A stretch of DNA of 64,000 bases from Dakarella massiliensis (lineage in GTDB: Bacteria > Pseudomonadota > Gammaproteobacteria > Burkholderiales > Burkholderiaceae_F): assembly GCF_001182045.1 (NCBI RefSeq), contig NZ_CVTY01000005.1:124001-188000 (forward strand), in the 5' to 3' direction. Both the position numbers and the translations under genes were made by a program. The notes below the pieces were generated by a model. That model ran no database searches. It had not been told where the DNA came from and was given only the letters and a program-made list of their open reading frames with translations. Positions 1 through 9,401 of this stretch are shown here, piece after piece (position 1 is the stretch's first letter; every line of letters starts with the position of its first letter).

Positions 1-492
1 GCCGACACCGTGCGCCTTGAAGCCGTAGTAAATCATCAGAACCAGAACGCCGACGGAGATGCCGAGCGTACCGTTCAGGTCCGCGGTAGCCAGCGGACGC
101 ATATGTTCAAAACCAAGCCAGCCAGCGATCATCGGAATCAGATCGACAGGGAGAAGGTCGATACAGTTCATCAGCGTGACCCAGATAAACACGGTCAGCG
201 CGAGAGGAGCGATATAAGAGCGATCACCATGAACCAGCGTCTTGGCCTGATCGTTCACAAATTCCACCAGCATTTCGATGGCACACTGGAACTTGCCGGG
301 AACGCCAGCAGTAGCCTTGTGAGCTGCTTTGTAGAGCAGCCACAGGGTTAGTCCCATGATTGCGATGGAGAAAAACAGAGTGTCGTAATTGATGACTGAA
401 AAATCAACAATCGAACTCTGGTGCGCCGACGCGAGGTTGGCAAGGTGATGCCGTATGTACCCGGTCGCATTGAGAGCGCCATCAGCTGACAT
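1..492 (-). CDS. atpB: F1F0 ATP synthase subunit a, 3' part cut by window edge
   Basis: Subunit a of the membrane F0 sector, which with the c-ring forms the proton path of ATP synthase. The visible 164 codons are the N-terminal part: an N-terminal leader, a first hydrophobic segment (NYDTLFFSIAIMGLTLWLL), then FVNDQAK, MNCIDLLPVDLIP and RPLATADLNGTLGIS, all typical of bacterial AtpB. The conserved arginine helix lies beyond the left edge. It follows atpI by 12 bp on the same strand, as at the head of a proteobacterial atp operon, so the rest of the operon probably continues leftward. It overlaps no other real gene. The assignment is firm; only the 3' end is missing. Confidence 0.95.
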   Translation of the reverse strand, partial: MSADGALNATGYIRHHLANLASAHQSSIVDFSVINYDTLFFSIAIMGLTLWLLYKAAHKATAGVPGKFQCAIEMLVEFVNDQAKTLVHGDRSYIAPLALTVFIWVTLMNCIDLLPVDLIPMIAGWLGFEHMRPLATADLNGTLGISVGVLVLMIYYGFKAHGVG

Positions 493-504
493 AGATGTCG
501 ATCC

Positions 505-885
505 TTATCTCTTTAGTAAAAGCTGACCTGCCATAGGAGCGCTAACCACTATAAACAGGGACAACAGAAAAGCCGGCCAGTTGAGTTCTTTGTAAACAAG
601 CGCCACAACGACCATCAGGATGGTAGTGAGGAACGTTCTTGCAAACAACCCAATCTGAAAAATTTGAGCTCCGACGATAGGACTGGTCCGCATTAGCCTT
701 TTGCTAATCAGTAATAAGGCTGAGGAAGGCAAAATATAAATTGCGGAAGCGATTAGAGACGACAAAAAAGCATTGAGTCCCCCGATTAACAGGCAGACAA
801 TGCTTGTTATTCCGCTAGACACCCCATATATCACCAGTTCCTGAACCAAAAAATCAGGGCGGAGCCCACGCCATAAGCTCTTCAT
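505..885 (-). CDS. atpI: ATP synthase subunit I-type protein
   Basis: A 126-residue protein with four hydrophobic segments (about residues 20-40, 42-62, 78-98 and 103-122), the usual size and topology of AtpI. That family is reported to help c-ring assembly and possibly Mg2+ supply; it is not part of the finished enzyme. Sequence conservation in this family is low, so the call rests mainly on topology and position immediately upstream of atpB and downstream of parB, a standard betaproteobacterial order. The 103-bp gap to parB is AT-rich and may carry the atp promoter, but no clear -35/-10 pair was found. Confidence 0.8.
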   Translation of the reverse strand: MKSLWRGLRPDFLVQELVIYGVSSGITSIVCLLIGGLNAFLSSLIASAIYILPSSALLLISKRLMRTSPIVGAQIFQIGLFARTFLTTILMVVVALVYKELNWPAFLLSLFIVVSAPMAGQLLLKR

Positions 886-988
886 AAAACCAGCATATTG
901 TAAGTGTGCGCAATTGTTTCAACAACTAGCATTTTTAAGTATCTAAGAGCCTTTTGATATAGATACAATTGGTGACTTTTTATACCAA

Positions 989-1891
989 TTATGAGGTATA
1001 ACCCAGTTTTTCGAGCAGACCATCCAGCTGATCAAGACTGCTGTAGCGGATGACAATTCTTCCCTTCTCACGGGTCTCAGACGCGAGCTTCACTTCTGCT
1101 CCCAGCGTATCCGAAAGTGATTCTTCAATTCGAATGACATCCCGCCCCTTCTTATGGACAGTCTTTGCGGGCTTCTTTTTGTCATCTGAAAGCAGAGCCG
1201 CTACCTGACGCTCTGTTTCGCGGACAGACCAGCCCTTCGCGACCACTTCGTTTGCCAGAGCGATCTGATCCGCCTCTTTGAGCGGGAGAAGTGCGCGGGC
1301 ATGTCCCATATCAATCTTCTCAGACATGAGGAGATTCTGAACCTCGGGGGTGAGCTTCAGCAGACGAAGCGTATTCGCGACCGCCGGACGGCTCTTGCCG
1401 AGAACCTCGGCCACCTGATCCTGAGTCATGTCGAACTCACGCATCAGCCGACTCATACCATTGGCTTCTTCGATAGGATTAAGTCCTTCGCGCTGAATAT
1501 TCTCAATCAGGGAGAGCGAGAGAGCCTTCTTATCGGGAACCTCCCGGATGATCACAGGCACTTTGGTCAGACCGGCAAGCTTTGCTGCACGGAAACGGCG
1601 CTCACCGGCAATGATCTCCCACATACCTTCGCCAACGGAACGCACAATAAGCGGAGACATCAGACCCTGGGATTTTATCGAGGCCGACAGAGAGGCAATA
1701 GACTCAGGATCCATATGCGTTCTCGGCTGATACTTCCCGGGCCGGAGCTGATCAACACTCAGTTCCGTCAGACGGGCACCCGCCTCTTCGCCATGATCCT
1801 TCTGAGAGGACTGAGGCTCAAAAATTTCTTTCGGGCTCTCCAGTCCGAGAGCCCCCAGTCCGCGACCCAGTCCTTTTTTCTTTATCGCCAC
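989..1891 (-). CDS. parB: Chromosome-partitioning protein ParB
   Basis: A CTP-dependent DNA clamp that loads at parS and spreads to form the partition complex at the origin. The 300 residues contain the N-terminal ParA-interaction stretch (KKKGLGRGLGALG, residues 4-16), the CTP-binding GERRFRA motif near 97-102, ENIQRE near 130-135, a helix-turn-helix around 155-180 that reads parS, and a C-terminal dimerisation domain. It lies 23 bp after parA on the same strand, so the two are probably co-transcribed. Four matching parS sites lie 4-5 kb away, between mnmG and mnmE, which supports a working ParABS system. Confidence 0.97.
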   Translation of the reverse strand: MAIKKKGLGRGLGALGLESPKEIFEPQSSQKDHGEEAGARLTELSVDQLRPGKYQPRTHMDPESIASLSASIKSQGLMSPLIVRSVGEGMWEIIAGERRFRAAKLAGLTKVPVIIREVPDKKALSLSLIENIQREGLNPIEEANGMSRLMREFDMTQDQVAEVLGKSRPAVANTLRLLKLTPEVQNLLMSEKIDMGHARALLPLKEADQIALANEVVAKGWSVRETERQVAALLSDDKKKPAKTVHKKGRDVIRIEESLSDTLGAEVKLASETREKGRIVIRYSSLDQLDGLLEKLGYTS

Positions 1892-1914
1892 GATTCACTC
1901 TCCCTTTTCCAGGC

Positions 1915-2682
1915 TTACTTGAGTTTGGACAGAATTTCTGTAGCAAAAGCTTTGTATGCCTTAGCTCCCTTGGATGAGGGGGCATACAGCACACCAGGCT
2001 TTCCGTAACTCGGCGCTTCGGCCATCCGGACATTTCTCGGAATAATCGTATTGAACACCCGGTTGCCGAAATGCTCCTTCAGCTGCTCACTCACTTCCTG
2101 CTGAAGAGAGATCCGGGCGTCGAACATGACCCGCAGCAGACCGATCGCTGTGAGATCCGGATTCTTGCCCTGGTACACCATCTTCACGGTATCTACCAGA
2201 TCGGTCAGACCTTCCATCGCGTAGTACTCACACTGCATCGGAATGATCACGCCGTGAGCACAGCAAAGCGCATTGATGGTGAGAAGAGAAATGGAGGGGG
2301 AGCAGTCGATGAGGACAACATCGTAATTTTTCAGCTGAGGTTCCAGCGCATGGCGGAGACGATAGTCCCGCTCATCCATGTCAACCAGCTCAACCTCGGC
2401 TCCCGCCAGATCCCGGTTCGCGGGCAGCACATCGTAAAAACCTTTTCCCGTGGAGCGCACAACGACATCTTCGAAGGATGCCTCACCAAGAATGAGCTGA
2501 TAAACAGACTGCTCGAGGCTTCTCTTATCCACGCCGCTGCCCGTAGTCGCATTGCCCTGAGGATCAAGATCAATCAGAAGAACACGCTTACCTTTAAGCG
2601 ACAACGCTGCCGCCAGGTTTGTGCAGGTAGTTGTTTTGCCAACTCCGCCCTTCTGATTCACAACACAGAAAACCTTTGCCAT
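1915..2682 (-). CDS. parA: Chromosome-partitioning ATPase ParA (Soj type)
   Basis: A deviant Walker-type ATPase of 255 residues that binds nucleoid DNA in its ATP form and moves ParB-parS complexes. The N-terminus reads MAKVFCVVNQKGGVGKTTT, which gives the deviant Walker A box with its signature lysine (K11) at residues 11-18. LLIDLDPQGNATTG and VVLIDCSPS supply the A' and Walker B elements. It has no N-terminal DNA-binding domain, so it is the short chromosomal type rather than a plasmid ParA. It sits between a MarC gene (15 bp away) and parB, in the usual rsmG-parA-parB neighbourhood. Confidence 0.97.
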   Translation of the reverse strand: MAKVFCVVNQKGGVGKTTTCTNLAAALSLKGKRVLLIDLDPQGNATTGSGVDKRSLEQSVYQLILGEASFEDVVVRSTGKGFYDVLPANRDLAGAEVELVDMDERDYRLRHALEPQLKNYDVVLIDCSPSISLLTINALCCAHGVIIPMQCEYYAMEGLTDLVDTVKMVYQGKNPDLTAIGLLRVMFDARISLQQEVSEQLKEHFGNRVFNTIIPRNVRMAEAPSYGKPGVLYAPSSKGAKAYKAFATEILSKLK

Positions 2683-2697
2683 TCTTTCCTCTATTAA

Positions 2698-3345
2698 CTA
2701 TTTGGGCAAGGACATAATCAGCCCGGAAATTCCCTGCCAGAGAACTCCCACGCCGAGACACATCAAAATGAAGGCGAAGAGACGGGACAGCGCATCCGCG
2801 CCGGCAGCCCCAAGAGCCTTCGGTATTTTGTCACTGTAGCGGAAGCAGAACCATGTAAGCACTGTCATCGCTATGGAGGCGAGTACGCTTCCAACGATAC
2901 TGCCGATGCTTCCGGAAAGACTCGAACCAATCGCTGCCGCAGAAGCAATGGTTCCGGGTCCTGTCACTAGAGGCAGTGTGAGCGGGTAAAAAGCCATGGA
3001 AAGCAAAGCTTCATCGCTTTTTCTCACCTGACTCGCATTGCTTTTTGCTTCAGCCAGCGTCGGCGCATGCAGCGCCTCCCACCCTGAAGACAGCAGCACA
3101 AGACCACCGCCCACCTGCAGAACCGGAACAGAGATTCCAAAAAAAGACAGAATCACACGTCCGGCAAAAAGCGAAACCAACAGAACGATGAGACTGTAGA
3201 TTGCCATCCGTTCCGTAATCTTCGCCCGGATTTCATCGCTTGCGCCTGGCGTAAGCGACAGAAAAAACATGGCTCCCCCGAATGGATCAATGATCGGGAG
3301 AAAAGTCGCAAACACAAACAGAAAAGACTTTACGACGTCTTCCAT
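2698..3345 (-). CDS. MarC family inner-membrane protein
   Basis: A 215-residue integral membrane protein with about six hydrophobic segments, including the family-typical start (FATFLPIIDPFGGAMFFLSL) and the GPGTIASA stretch. MarC proteins are common but their transported substrate, if any, is unsettled, and the old link with multiple antibiotic resistance in E. coli was withdrawn, so no function is assigned. The gene is placed between rsmG and parA on the same strand with 15 bp to parA, so it is probably part of that transcript. It is an occasional addition to the otherwise standard rsmG-parA-parB order. Confidence 0.85.
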   Translation of the reverse strand: MEDVVKSFLFVFATFLPIIDPFGGAMFFLSLTPGASDEIRAKITERMAIYSLIVLLVSLFAGRVILSFFGISVPVLQVGGGLVLLSSGWEALHAPTLAEAKSNASQVRKSDEALLSMAFYPLTLPLVTGPGTIASAAAIGSSLSGSIGSIVGSVLASIAMTVLTWFCFRYSDKIPKALGAAGADALSRLFAFILMCLGVGVLWQGISGLIMSLPK

Positions 3346-3400
3346 TTTTCAGCCGCTCACATGAATCGGTTGACCGGTGAAGATCTCTGGTAACACTCTA

Positions 3401-4051
3401 TTAAATATGGCGCATCAGAACAACCGAACGCTCTTCACCAAGACCGGGAATATGAAGGTCAATCACTTCAGTGACCTCAGCGAAGGACGGCAGTTCCTGC
3501 AGTTCGGCTTCAGGTCTGTGCCCCTTCATGGCGAGCCACATTCCGGGTTCACCTATATTGGATTCTGTAAGGCTAACAAAATCCTTCAGGGATGAGAATG
3601 CCCGGCAGGTGACTACATCAAATTTTTCCTTGATGTTCTCAACCCGCGAGTGTTTTGCCCGCAGATTCTTCAATCCCAGTTCAAGGGCCGCCTGTGTAAT
3701 GAAGGTTGTCTTCTTGGCGACAGCATCGACAGAAAGCACCTTGAGTTCCGGGAAGCAGACAGCAATCACAACCGCTGGAAGTCCGCCTCCGGATCCCACA
3801 TCCATCAGAGACCGCATCGGCAGTCCCTGTCTCTGCATCTTCTCCAGCACAGGAATGATGCCCAGACAATCGAGAAGATGCTTTTTCACCCCTTCTTCAG
3901 GATCTCGGATGGAGGTTAAATTAAAAACCTTGTTCCATTTAAGCAAAAGCTCCAAGTAAGCATCAAGCTGATTAAATTGATGCTCGCTCAAGGACACTCC
4001 AAGCTCTTTCGCTCCCTGAATCAGACTGTTTTTTGCGCTCTCATTCAGCAT
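3401..4051 (-). CDS. rsmG: 16S rRNA (guanine527-N7)-methyltransferase RsmG
   Basis: Uses S-adenosylmethionine to methylate G527 of 16S rRNA, the site linked to streptomycin sensitivity. The protein has [13 protein letters not shown]-type SAM-binding motif I (here [17 protein letters not shown]) and CRAFSSL near the catalytic pocket. The start at 4051 (MLNESAKN) was chosen because a GGGAAGG ribosome-binding site precedes it; a GTG six codons further upstream (4069) is possible. Either way the start overlaps the mnmG 3' end, by 11 bp for the chosen start, which suggests translational coupling in the mnmG-rsmG operon. Confidence 0.95.
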   Translation of the reverse strand: MLNESAKNSLIQGAKELGVSLSEHQFNQLDAYLELLLKWNKVFNLTSIRDPEEGVKKHLLDCLGIIPVLEKMQRQGLPMRSLMDVGSGGGLPAVVIAVCFPELKVLSVDAVAKKTTFITQAALELGLKNLRAKHSRVENIKEKFDVVTCRAFSSLKDFVSLTESNIGEPGMWLAMKGHRPEAELQELPSFAEVTEVIDLHIPGLGEERSVVLMRHI

Positions 4052-5960
4052 TGGCACCTTCCCTTTCACGCTTGCTCTTTGAAAGAAAAATAATGAGCAG
4101 AGAAATGGCCGCAGGAGTAACTCCTGAAATTCGGCTTGCCTGACCGATGGTTTCCGGCCGGTATTCCTTCAGCTTCTCCCGCACCTCAAAAGAGAGGCCA
4201 TGTACCGAATCATAATCTAAGTCAGCCGGTATCTTGATCGTTTCATTGCGGAGATTCTTCTCAATTTCCCCCTGCTGCCGGGAAATATAGCCGGCATATT
4301 TCACACCAACCTCAATCTGCTCCGCTTCGTCCAACGTAATCTCAGGGGATGCGTCTCCCACATGAGTGCCATCGGCAAGCTCCAGTGTCCTGAGCTTCTG
4401 GTAACTGACGCTCGGGCGTGCCAGCAGATTCTTCAATGAGTACTCGTGCTCAATCGGCACCCCGAAAACGCGGATAGCTTCCCCCTCCTTCAGATCAGCC
4501 GGGTGAATCCAAGTCGACTTCAGACGCTCGCTTTCCTTCGCAATGTGTTCCTGTTTCTCGCAGAAGAACTTCCACTGCGCGTCAGAAATCAGTCCAAGAT
4601 CGTGAGCGGTCGGCGTGAGACGGACATCCGCATTATCTTCACGGAGGCTGAGACGATACTCAGCGCGGGACGTGAACATGCGGTAGGGCTCAGAAACGCC
4701 CTTGGTTGTCAGGTCATCCAGCATGACACCGATATAGGCTTCATCGCGTCTCGGCACCCAGCTTTCGAGTCCTTTGGCGCGAAGCCCCGCATTGATGCCG
4801 GCGTAAAGACCCTGAGCCGCAGCCTCTTCGTATCCGGTTGTTCCGTTGATCTGACCGGCAAAGAAAAGGTTATTGATCTTCTTCGTTTCAAAAGAACGCT
4901 TCAGATCGCGCGGATCGTAATAGTCATATTCAATCGCGTAACCCGGCCGCATCAGATAAGCATTTTCCAGTCCTTTCATAGCATGAACCATTTCGATCTG
5001 AACATCGAACGGAAGACTGGTTGAGACACCGTTGGGATAGTAAACGTTGGTATTCAGCCCTTCAGGCTCAAGGAATATCTGATGGCTGTCCTTTCCTTTA
5101 AATCGGACAATCTTCGTTTCAATGGATGGGCAGTAACGGGGACCGACGCCGACAATAGCGCCCGAATACATCGGAGAGCGGTCAAGATTCGCCAGAATAA
5201 TCTCGTGCACATGCGGATTGGTTCTGGTGATCCAGCAGGGAACCTGTTCCGGGTGAGGCACTGATTGATCCCAGGAGAAATAAGGAACTCTGTCCCCCAT
5301 TCCATCCTGACGTTCGCATTCAGCAAAATTGATCGTCTTTCCATCAATGCGGGGAGGCGTACCGGTTTTCAGACGCCCCATCGGCATTCCGATTTCAATC
5401 AGTTTCTCAGCGAGACTGATGGATGCGGGATCTCCCATGCGTCCTGCCTGGTAGTGCTGCAGACCGATATGGATAAGACCGTGGAGGAAGGTGCCTGCAG
5501 AGAGGACAACAGATGTGCTGAAGAATCTGACTCCCGTCTTAGTGACCACACCTTTGACGGTATCGCCTTCCAGAATCAGATCATCAGCAGCTTCCTGGAA
5601 AATATCCAGATTTTTCTGATTTTCCAACTTGCCACGCATCGCGATCTTATAAAGAGTGCGATCAATCTGAGCACGTGTTGATCGGACCGCGGGCCCTTTG
5701 GAGTCATTCAGCGTACGCATCTGAATGCCGCCCATATCTGCGGCACTTCCCATCGCGCCGCCCATGGCGTCGATTTCGCGGACCAGATGTCCCTTGCCAA
5801 TACCGCCGATAGAGGGATTACAGGACATCTCTCCGAGAGTTTCAATGTTGTGCGTAAGAAGGAGCGTCTGACATGCCATACGTGCCGCAGCAAGAGCGGT
5901 CTCTATGCCGGCATGCCCGCCGCCAACCACAATGACGTCGTAGACCTTTGGAAAATCCAT
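4041..5960 (-). CDS. mnmG: tRNA uridine-5-carboxymethylaminomethyl modification enzyme MnmG (GidA)
   Basis: FAD-dependent partner of MnmE; together they install the cmnm5 group on wobble U34 of several tRNAs. The 639 residues begin with the Rossmann motif [12 protein letters not shown] (residues 9-20), followed by the GidA signature [13 protein letters not shown] near residues 47-59, [11 protein letters not shown], and a late [12 protein letters not shown] stretch. The C-terminal helical domain that contacts MnmE and tRNA is complete. Its partner mnmE lies just upstream on the same strand, separated by about 200 bp that carry four parS sites; the first parS is only 24 bp before the start codon, so ParB could affect expression. 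Confidence 0.97.
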   Translation of the reverse strand: MDFPKVYDVIVVGGGHAGIETALAAARMACQTLLLTHNIETLGEMSCNPSIGGIGKGHLVREIDAMGGAMGSAADMGGIQMRTLNDSKGPAVRSTRAQIDRTLYKIAMRGKLENQKNLDIFQEAADDLILEGDTVKGVVTKTGVRFFSTSVVLSAGTFLHGLIHIGLQHYQAGRMGDPASISLAEKLIEIGMPMGRLKTGTPPRIDGKTINFAECERQDGMGDRVPYFSWDQSVPHPEQVPCWITRTNPHVHEIILANLDRSPMYSGAIVGVGPRYCPSIETKIVRFKGKDSHQIFLEPEGLNTNVYYPNGVSTSLPFDVQIEMVHAMKGLENAYLMRPGYAIEYDYYDPRDLKRSFETKKINNLFFAGQINGTTGYEEAAAQGLYAGINAGLRAKGLESWVPRRDEAYIGVMLDDLTTKGVSEPYRMFTSRAEYRLSLREDNADVRLTPTAHDLGLISDAQWKFFCEKQEHIAKESERLKSTWIHPADLKEGEAIRVFGVPIEHEYSLKNLLARPSVSYQKLRTLELADGTHVGDASPEITLDEAEQIEVGVKYAGYISRQQGEIEKNLRNETIKIPADLDYDSVHGLSFEVREKLKEYRPETIGQASRISGVTPAAISLLIIFLSKSKREREGANAE

Positions 5961-5983
5961 TTTCTCTGAGAAGACTGCGACAC

Positions 5984-5999
5984 TGTTTCACGTGAAACA
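5984..5999. promoter_or_regulatory. parS site 1 (perfect)
   Basis: Perfect match to the bacterial parS consensus TGTTTCACGTGAAACA; the palindrome extends one base further on each side (5983-6000). ParB, encoded at 989-1891, is the expected ligand. The site is 24 bp upstream of the mnmG start. Confidence 0.95.
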
Positions 6000-6038
6000 G
6001 GTCTAATCTTCCCTCCATCAAAAATTTAAAAACAGATA

Positions 6039-6054
6039 TGTTCCACGTGGAACA
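6039..6054. promoter_or_regulatory. parS site 2 (symmetric variant)
   Basis: Reads TGTTCCACGTGGAACA: both half-sites carry the same substitution (T to C, A to G), so symmetry is preserved. The perfect palindrome extends to 24 bp (6035-6058), the longest of the four sites. The matched change argues for selection for ParB binding rather than decay. Confidence 0.85.
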
Positions 6055-6086
6055 TATCGAATAAATAATTCAGTGAAAAATCGTTT

Positions 6087-6102
6087 TGTTTCACGTGAAA
6101 CG
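6087..6102. promoter_or_regulatory. parS site 3
   Basis: Reads TGTTTCACGTGAAACG, one mismatch at the outermost base; the 14-bp core GTTTCACGTGAAAC (6088-6101) is perfect. Confidence 0.92.
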
Positions 6103-6133
6103 TTTCTTAGATTCCAAACCGAGATCTGACTGT

Positions 6134-6149
6134 TGTTTCACGTGAAACA
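6134..6149. promoter_or_regulatory. parS site 4 (perfect)
   Basis: Second perfect TGTTTCACGTGAAACA, ending 19 bp before the mnmE stop codon. The centres of the four sites are 55, 48 and 47 bp apart, a compact ParB loading zone about 4-5 kb from dnaA. Confidence 0.95.
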
Positions 6150-6168
6150 CGTGCATCTGTACTGCTGA

Positions 6169-7536
6169 TTATTTCCCGATGCAGAAAGTGCTGAAAATCT
6201 TCCCAAGCAGCTGATCTGAGGTGAATTCACCGAGAATCTGCCCCATTGAAACTCCAGCAAGGCGCAGTTCCTCTGCAACCATGTCAAGGAAGAACTGATC
6301 CTGGGACAGGTACTCTCTGACTTTTTCCAGAGACTCTTTTGTTTTCTGAAGAGACTCAATGTGCCGCCGCCGGGCAATAAAAACACCCTGAACAGAATTC
6401 CTGAAACCCACTGCGTCAAAAATCATTGCCTTCAGTTTCTCGATGCCTTCTCCCGTTTTTGCAGAGATATAGACATGGGAATCTGTATTGCCGGGAACCT
6501 CACGGAGAAGATCTATTTTATTCGTCACCGTTATGACCTTGGTTCCCTGCCGGACATGGCCCTTGATTTTATCAAGCTCAGCCTGACTATCGAGCGTTTC
6601 CGGTGCCTCCAGATGAAGAATCAGATCAGCCCTTGAGAGCTCACCCATGGCTTTTCTGATACCGGCCTGCTCGATCACATCCGCGGTTTCGCGAAGTCCG
6701 GCGGTATCGACGAGATTTACTTGTAACCCATTGATTATTATTGTATTTTCAACAATATCACGGGTTGTTCCCGGAATATCTGTCACAATGGCAACTTCTC
6801 TCTCGGACAGACTGTTCAGAAGACTCGATTTTCCGACATTCGGGCTTCCAACCAGAGCGATAACCACGCCTTCACGCAGCATATTTCCCTGGCTCGCCTG
6901 CTCCAGAAGCGTGCCGACTTTCTGATTCAGTTCGTCGACCCTCTCCCTGATTCTGCCCTCTTTGATAAAGTCGATATCCTCTTCCGGAAAATCCAGAATC
7001 GCTTCGACATGCGTTCGGAGATCAATCAGCTTCCCTTCAATATCGCGGCACTTTTCCGAGAACTCTCCTACGAGCGATTTCTCTGCCGCCCTCACAGCGC
7101 TCTCGGAACTCGCGTTGATCAGATCCATCACGGATTCTGCCTGTGCGAGATCAATACGCCCATTTTCAAATGCCCGGCGGGTGAACTCCCCGGGCTCTGC
7201 CAGCCGGAGACCGGCTTCAGCTCTAATCGTCAGAGCGCTTCGGATCAGAAGATTCTGAATAACCGGATTCCCGTGCGTCTGAAATTCAACGACATCTTCC
7301 CCTGTGTAGGAGTGAGGAGCCTTGAACCAGATCACAACCCCGCGGTCAATGACCTCCCCTGCCTGATCACGGATGGCGGAGAAATGGGCATACCGCGGCG
7401 ATGGATTCCGGATATCCGTCATCCGTTCCAGCATGAAACGAGCCAGTTTCTCACTGCCGGAAAGCCTGACTATACCGATGCCGCTTCGGCCAATCGCTGT
7501 TGATACGGCAATGATTCCTTCTTCCTGAGAGCTCAT
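6169..7536 (-). CDS. mnmE: tRNA modification GTPase MnmE (TrmE)
   Basis: GTPase that works with MnmG to modify U34 of tRNAs, using a folate one-carbon unit. The 455 residues show the N-terminal folate-binding domain (TAIGRSGIGIVRLSG), the LAEPGEFTRRAFENGRIDLA motif, a G domain with P-loop GSPNVGKSSLL (near 228-238), DIPGTTRD, DTAG and NKID, and the C-terminal CIGK whose cysteine is characteristic of the family. It is a full-length copy. The yidC terminator upstream (7553-7591) suggests it has its own promoter there, although none is obvious. Confidence 0.97.
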   Translation of the reverse strand: MSSQEEGIIAVSTAIGRSGIGIVRLSGSEKLARFMLERMTDIRNPSPRYAHFSAIRDQAGEVIDRGVVIWFKAPHSYTGEDVVEFQTHGNPVIQNLLIRSALTIRAEAGLRLAEPGEFTRRAFENGRIDLAQAESVMDLINASSESAVRAAEKSLVGEFSEKCRDIEGKLIDLRTHVEAILDFPEEDIDFIKEGRIRERVDELNQKVGTLLEQASQGNMLREGVVIALVGSPNVGKSSLLNSLSEREVAIVTDIPGTTRDIVENTIIINGLQVNLVDTAGLRETADVIEQAGIRKAMGELSRADLILHLEAPETLDSQAELDKIKGHVRQGTKVITVTNKIDLLREVPGNTDSHVYISAKTGEGIEKLKAMIFDAVGFRNSVQGVFIARRRHIESLQKTKESLEKVREYLSQDQFFLDMVAEELRLAGVSMGQILGEFTSDQLLGKIFSTFCIGK

Positions 7537-7552
7537 AGTTCTGAGAGTCCGA

Positions 7553-7591
7553 TCCGAAAAAATAAAGGGGACATTAGATAATGCCCCCTTT
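7553..7591 (-). terminator. Rho-independent terminator after yidC
   Basis: On the minus strand a near-perfect 13-bp stem (AAAGGGGGCATTA pairing with TAATGTCCCCTTT, one mismatch) is followed by ATTTTTTC. It lies in the 86 bp between yidC and mnmE and so separates the rpmH-yidC group from mnmE. Confidence 0.75.
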
Positions 7592-7622
7592 TACCTGCTG
7601 CGAAACGCTTTTAATCAATCAT

Positions 7623-9356
7623 TTAAGAAGATTTCTTTTTGGCTTCTTTCGCAGCCTTGCGTTTCGCTCTTTCTTCATCAATCTGCTTGTTCACCCACCA
7701 CTGCTGGGCAATGGACAGAATGTTGTTCGTCAGCCAGTACAGCACCAGACCGGAGGCGAAGATGAAGAACATCACACTGAACACGAGCGGCATGATCAGC
7801 ATCATCTTGGCCTGAGTCGGATCAGCAGGCTTCGGATTGAGCTTCACCTGGATGAACATCGTCGCCATCATGATGAGCGGCAGAATGAACCAGGGATCCG
7901 GTGCAGCCAGATCCTTAATCCACAGAATCCAGCCGGAACCGCGAAGCTCCACAGAAGCGAGGAGCACCCAGTACAGAGCGAGGAACACCGGAATCTGAAG
8001 AACAATCGGCAGGCATCCGCCCATCGGGTTGATCTTCTCTTCACGGTACATCTTCATCATGGCCTGATTAAGGGCCTGCTTGTCGTTGCCGTACTGAGCC
8101 TGCATCTCCTTCATGCGCGGCCCAAGATCCTTCATGCGGGCCATCGACTTATAGCCTGCAGCCGACACCGGATAAAGAATCGCTTTGACGATCACCGTCA
8201 GAAGCACAATGGCCCAGCCCCAGTTTCCGGTCAGACCATGCAGCCAGGAAAGGAGCCAGTAGATCGGCTTGGCGAGGAACGTGAGCCAGCCATAGTCAAC
8301 GACCAGATCAAGTCCCGGAGCAATCTGAGCCAGACGCTTCTGAGCCTGCGGACCGACATACAGCGTGGACTGTTCGTTCTTGGAAGCTCCCGGAGCGATG
8401 TCTCCCATCGGAACGATGGAGCCGATGGCGTATTCATCGCTTGCAATCTGGCGGGTATAGAACTGACGCTCAAGACCTTCCTTCGGAACCCAGGCAGAAG
8501 CGAAGTGCTGCTGAATAATGGCAACCCAGCCGTTATTCGCCTTGGACGGATAATCCTTCTTGTTATCAGCGATGTTCGAGAACGTAATCTTCTGGAACTT
8601 ATCCTGAACCGTATAAAGAGCGGCCCCCAGATAGCTGCTGGAGAAAGAGTTGGCACCCGGGGCCGGCTTGCTGTCGCGCACCAGCTGATAGTAGATGGAC
8701 GGATTGATGGTCTTATCCGTGCCATTCACCACTTCCTGAGAGACCTGCATGCCATAGTGATCGGCCGTGAAGGTATAGGTCTTCAGAACCTTGACGCCGC
8801 CGCTTTCAGCCTCAAAACGAACGCTGAGCGTCTTGTCGCCCGGATTCATCACGAGCGGACCGTCTTGGAGCTTGAAAACCGTCTTGTGAGTGGGAGCGTC
8901 AGCAACGCCGATCACGCCGCTCTGAGCTTCATAGAGGCGGTCTTTGGTGTGATCAAACAGCACAACATTGTTGTGCTCGGCTTCCTTGTTGCCAAGAATG
9001 AGGCCGACGAGACCGACTTCATTCCACTTGGGAAGCTCCTTCATCTTCAGAAGCTCGGCACGGACAACGCTTGCGCCCTGTTCGTCGAATGTGAGCTTCA
9101 TCAGATCCGTCTGGACATTGACCGGCTTCACGCTCTCAGCGCTGTCAGCGGATGCATTGACGGCATTCGCGTTAGCCTGAGCCGAGGCGGGAACCGATCC
9201 GGCGGAAGCCGCTGCGGACGAAGCCGCGGCGCTCTGCTCCTGCGCGGGACCGAAGAAAGACGGACGGCCGTTGTAAACCTGCCAGCTATCCCACAGCATG
9301 AATAGGGATGACAGAAAGACAACCCAAAGTAAAGTTCTTTTGAAATCACTTCCCAT
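7623..9356 (-). CDS. yidC: Membrane protein insertase YidC
   Basis: Inner-membrane insertase that works alone or with SecYEG, inserting proteins such as ATP synthase subunit c. The 577 residues have the Gram-negative form: an N-terminal anchor (LLWVVFLSSLFMLWDSW), an alanine/serine-rich linker (about 35-65), a large periplasmic beta domain (to about 340), then the conserved core from NWGWAIVLLTVIVKAILYP, with KEMQAQYGNDKQALNQAMM, PMGGCLPIVLQIPVFLALYWVL and three more membrane segments. The tail is lysine-rich (KRKAAKEAKKKSS), as expected for ribosome contact. It lies downstream of yidD by 45 bp, in the conserved rpmH-rnpA-yidD-yidC order. Confidence 0.97.
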   Translation of the reverse strand: MGSDFKRTLLWVVFLSSLFMLWDSWQVYNGRPSFFGPAQEQSAAASSAAASAGSVPASAQANANAVNASADSAESVKPVNVQTDLMKLTFDEQGASVVRAELLKMKELPKWNEVGLVGLILGNKEAEHNNVVLFDHTKDRLYEAQSGVIGVADAPTHKTVFKLQDGPLVMNPGDKTLSVRFEAESGGVKVLKTYTFTADHYGMQVSQEVVNGTDKTINPSIYYQLVRDSKPAPGANSFSSSYLGAALYTVQDKFQKITFSNIADNKKDYPSKANNGWVAIIQQHFASAWVPKEGLERQFYTRQIASDEYAIGSIVPMGDIAPGASKNEQSTLYVGPQAQKRLAQIAPGLDLVVDYGWLTFLAKPIYWLLSWLHGLTGNWGWAIVLLTVIVKAILYPVSAAGYKSMARMKDLGPRMKEMQAQYGNDKQALNQAMMKMYREEKINPMGGCLPIVLQIPVFLALYWVLLASVELRGSGWILWIKDLAAPDPWFILPLIMMATMFIQVKLNPKPADPTQAKMMLIMPLVFSVMFFIFASGLVLYWLTNNILSIAQQWWVNKQIDEERAKRKAAKEAKKKSS

Positions 9357-9401
9357 AACAGGTCGCTCGCTAACAAAAAAATGTTGGTTGATAAAGGCCG
9401 T

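Noticed and set aside
7581-9305. 574-codon open frame opposite yidC
   Set aside because: Shadow of yidC with no motif or start context.
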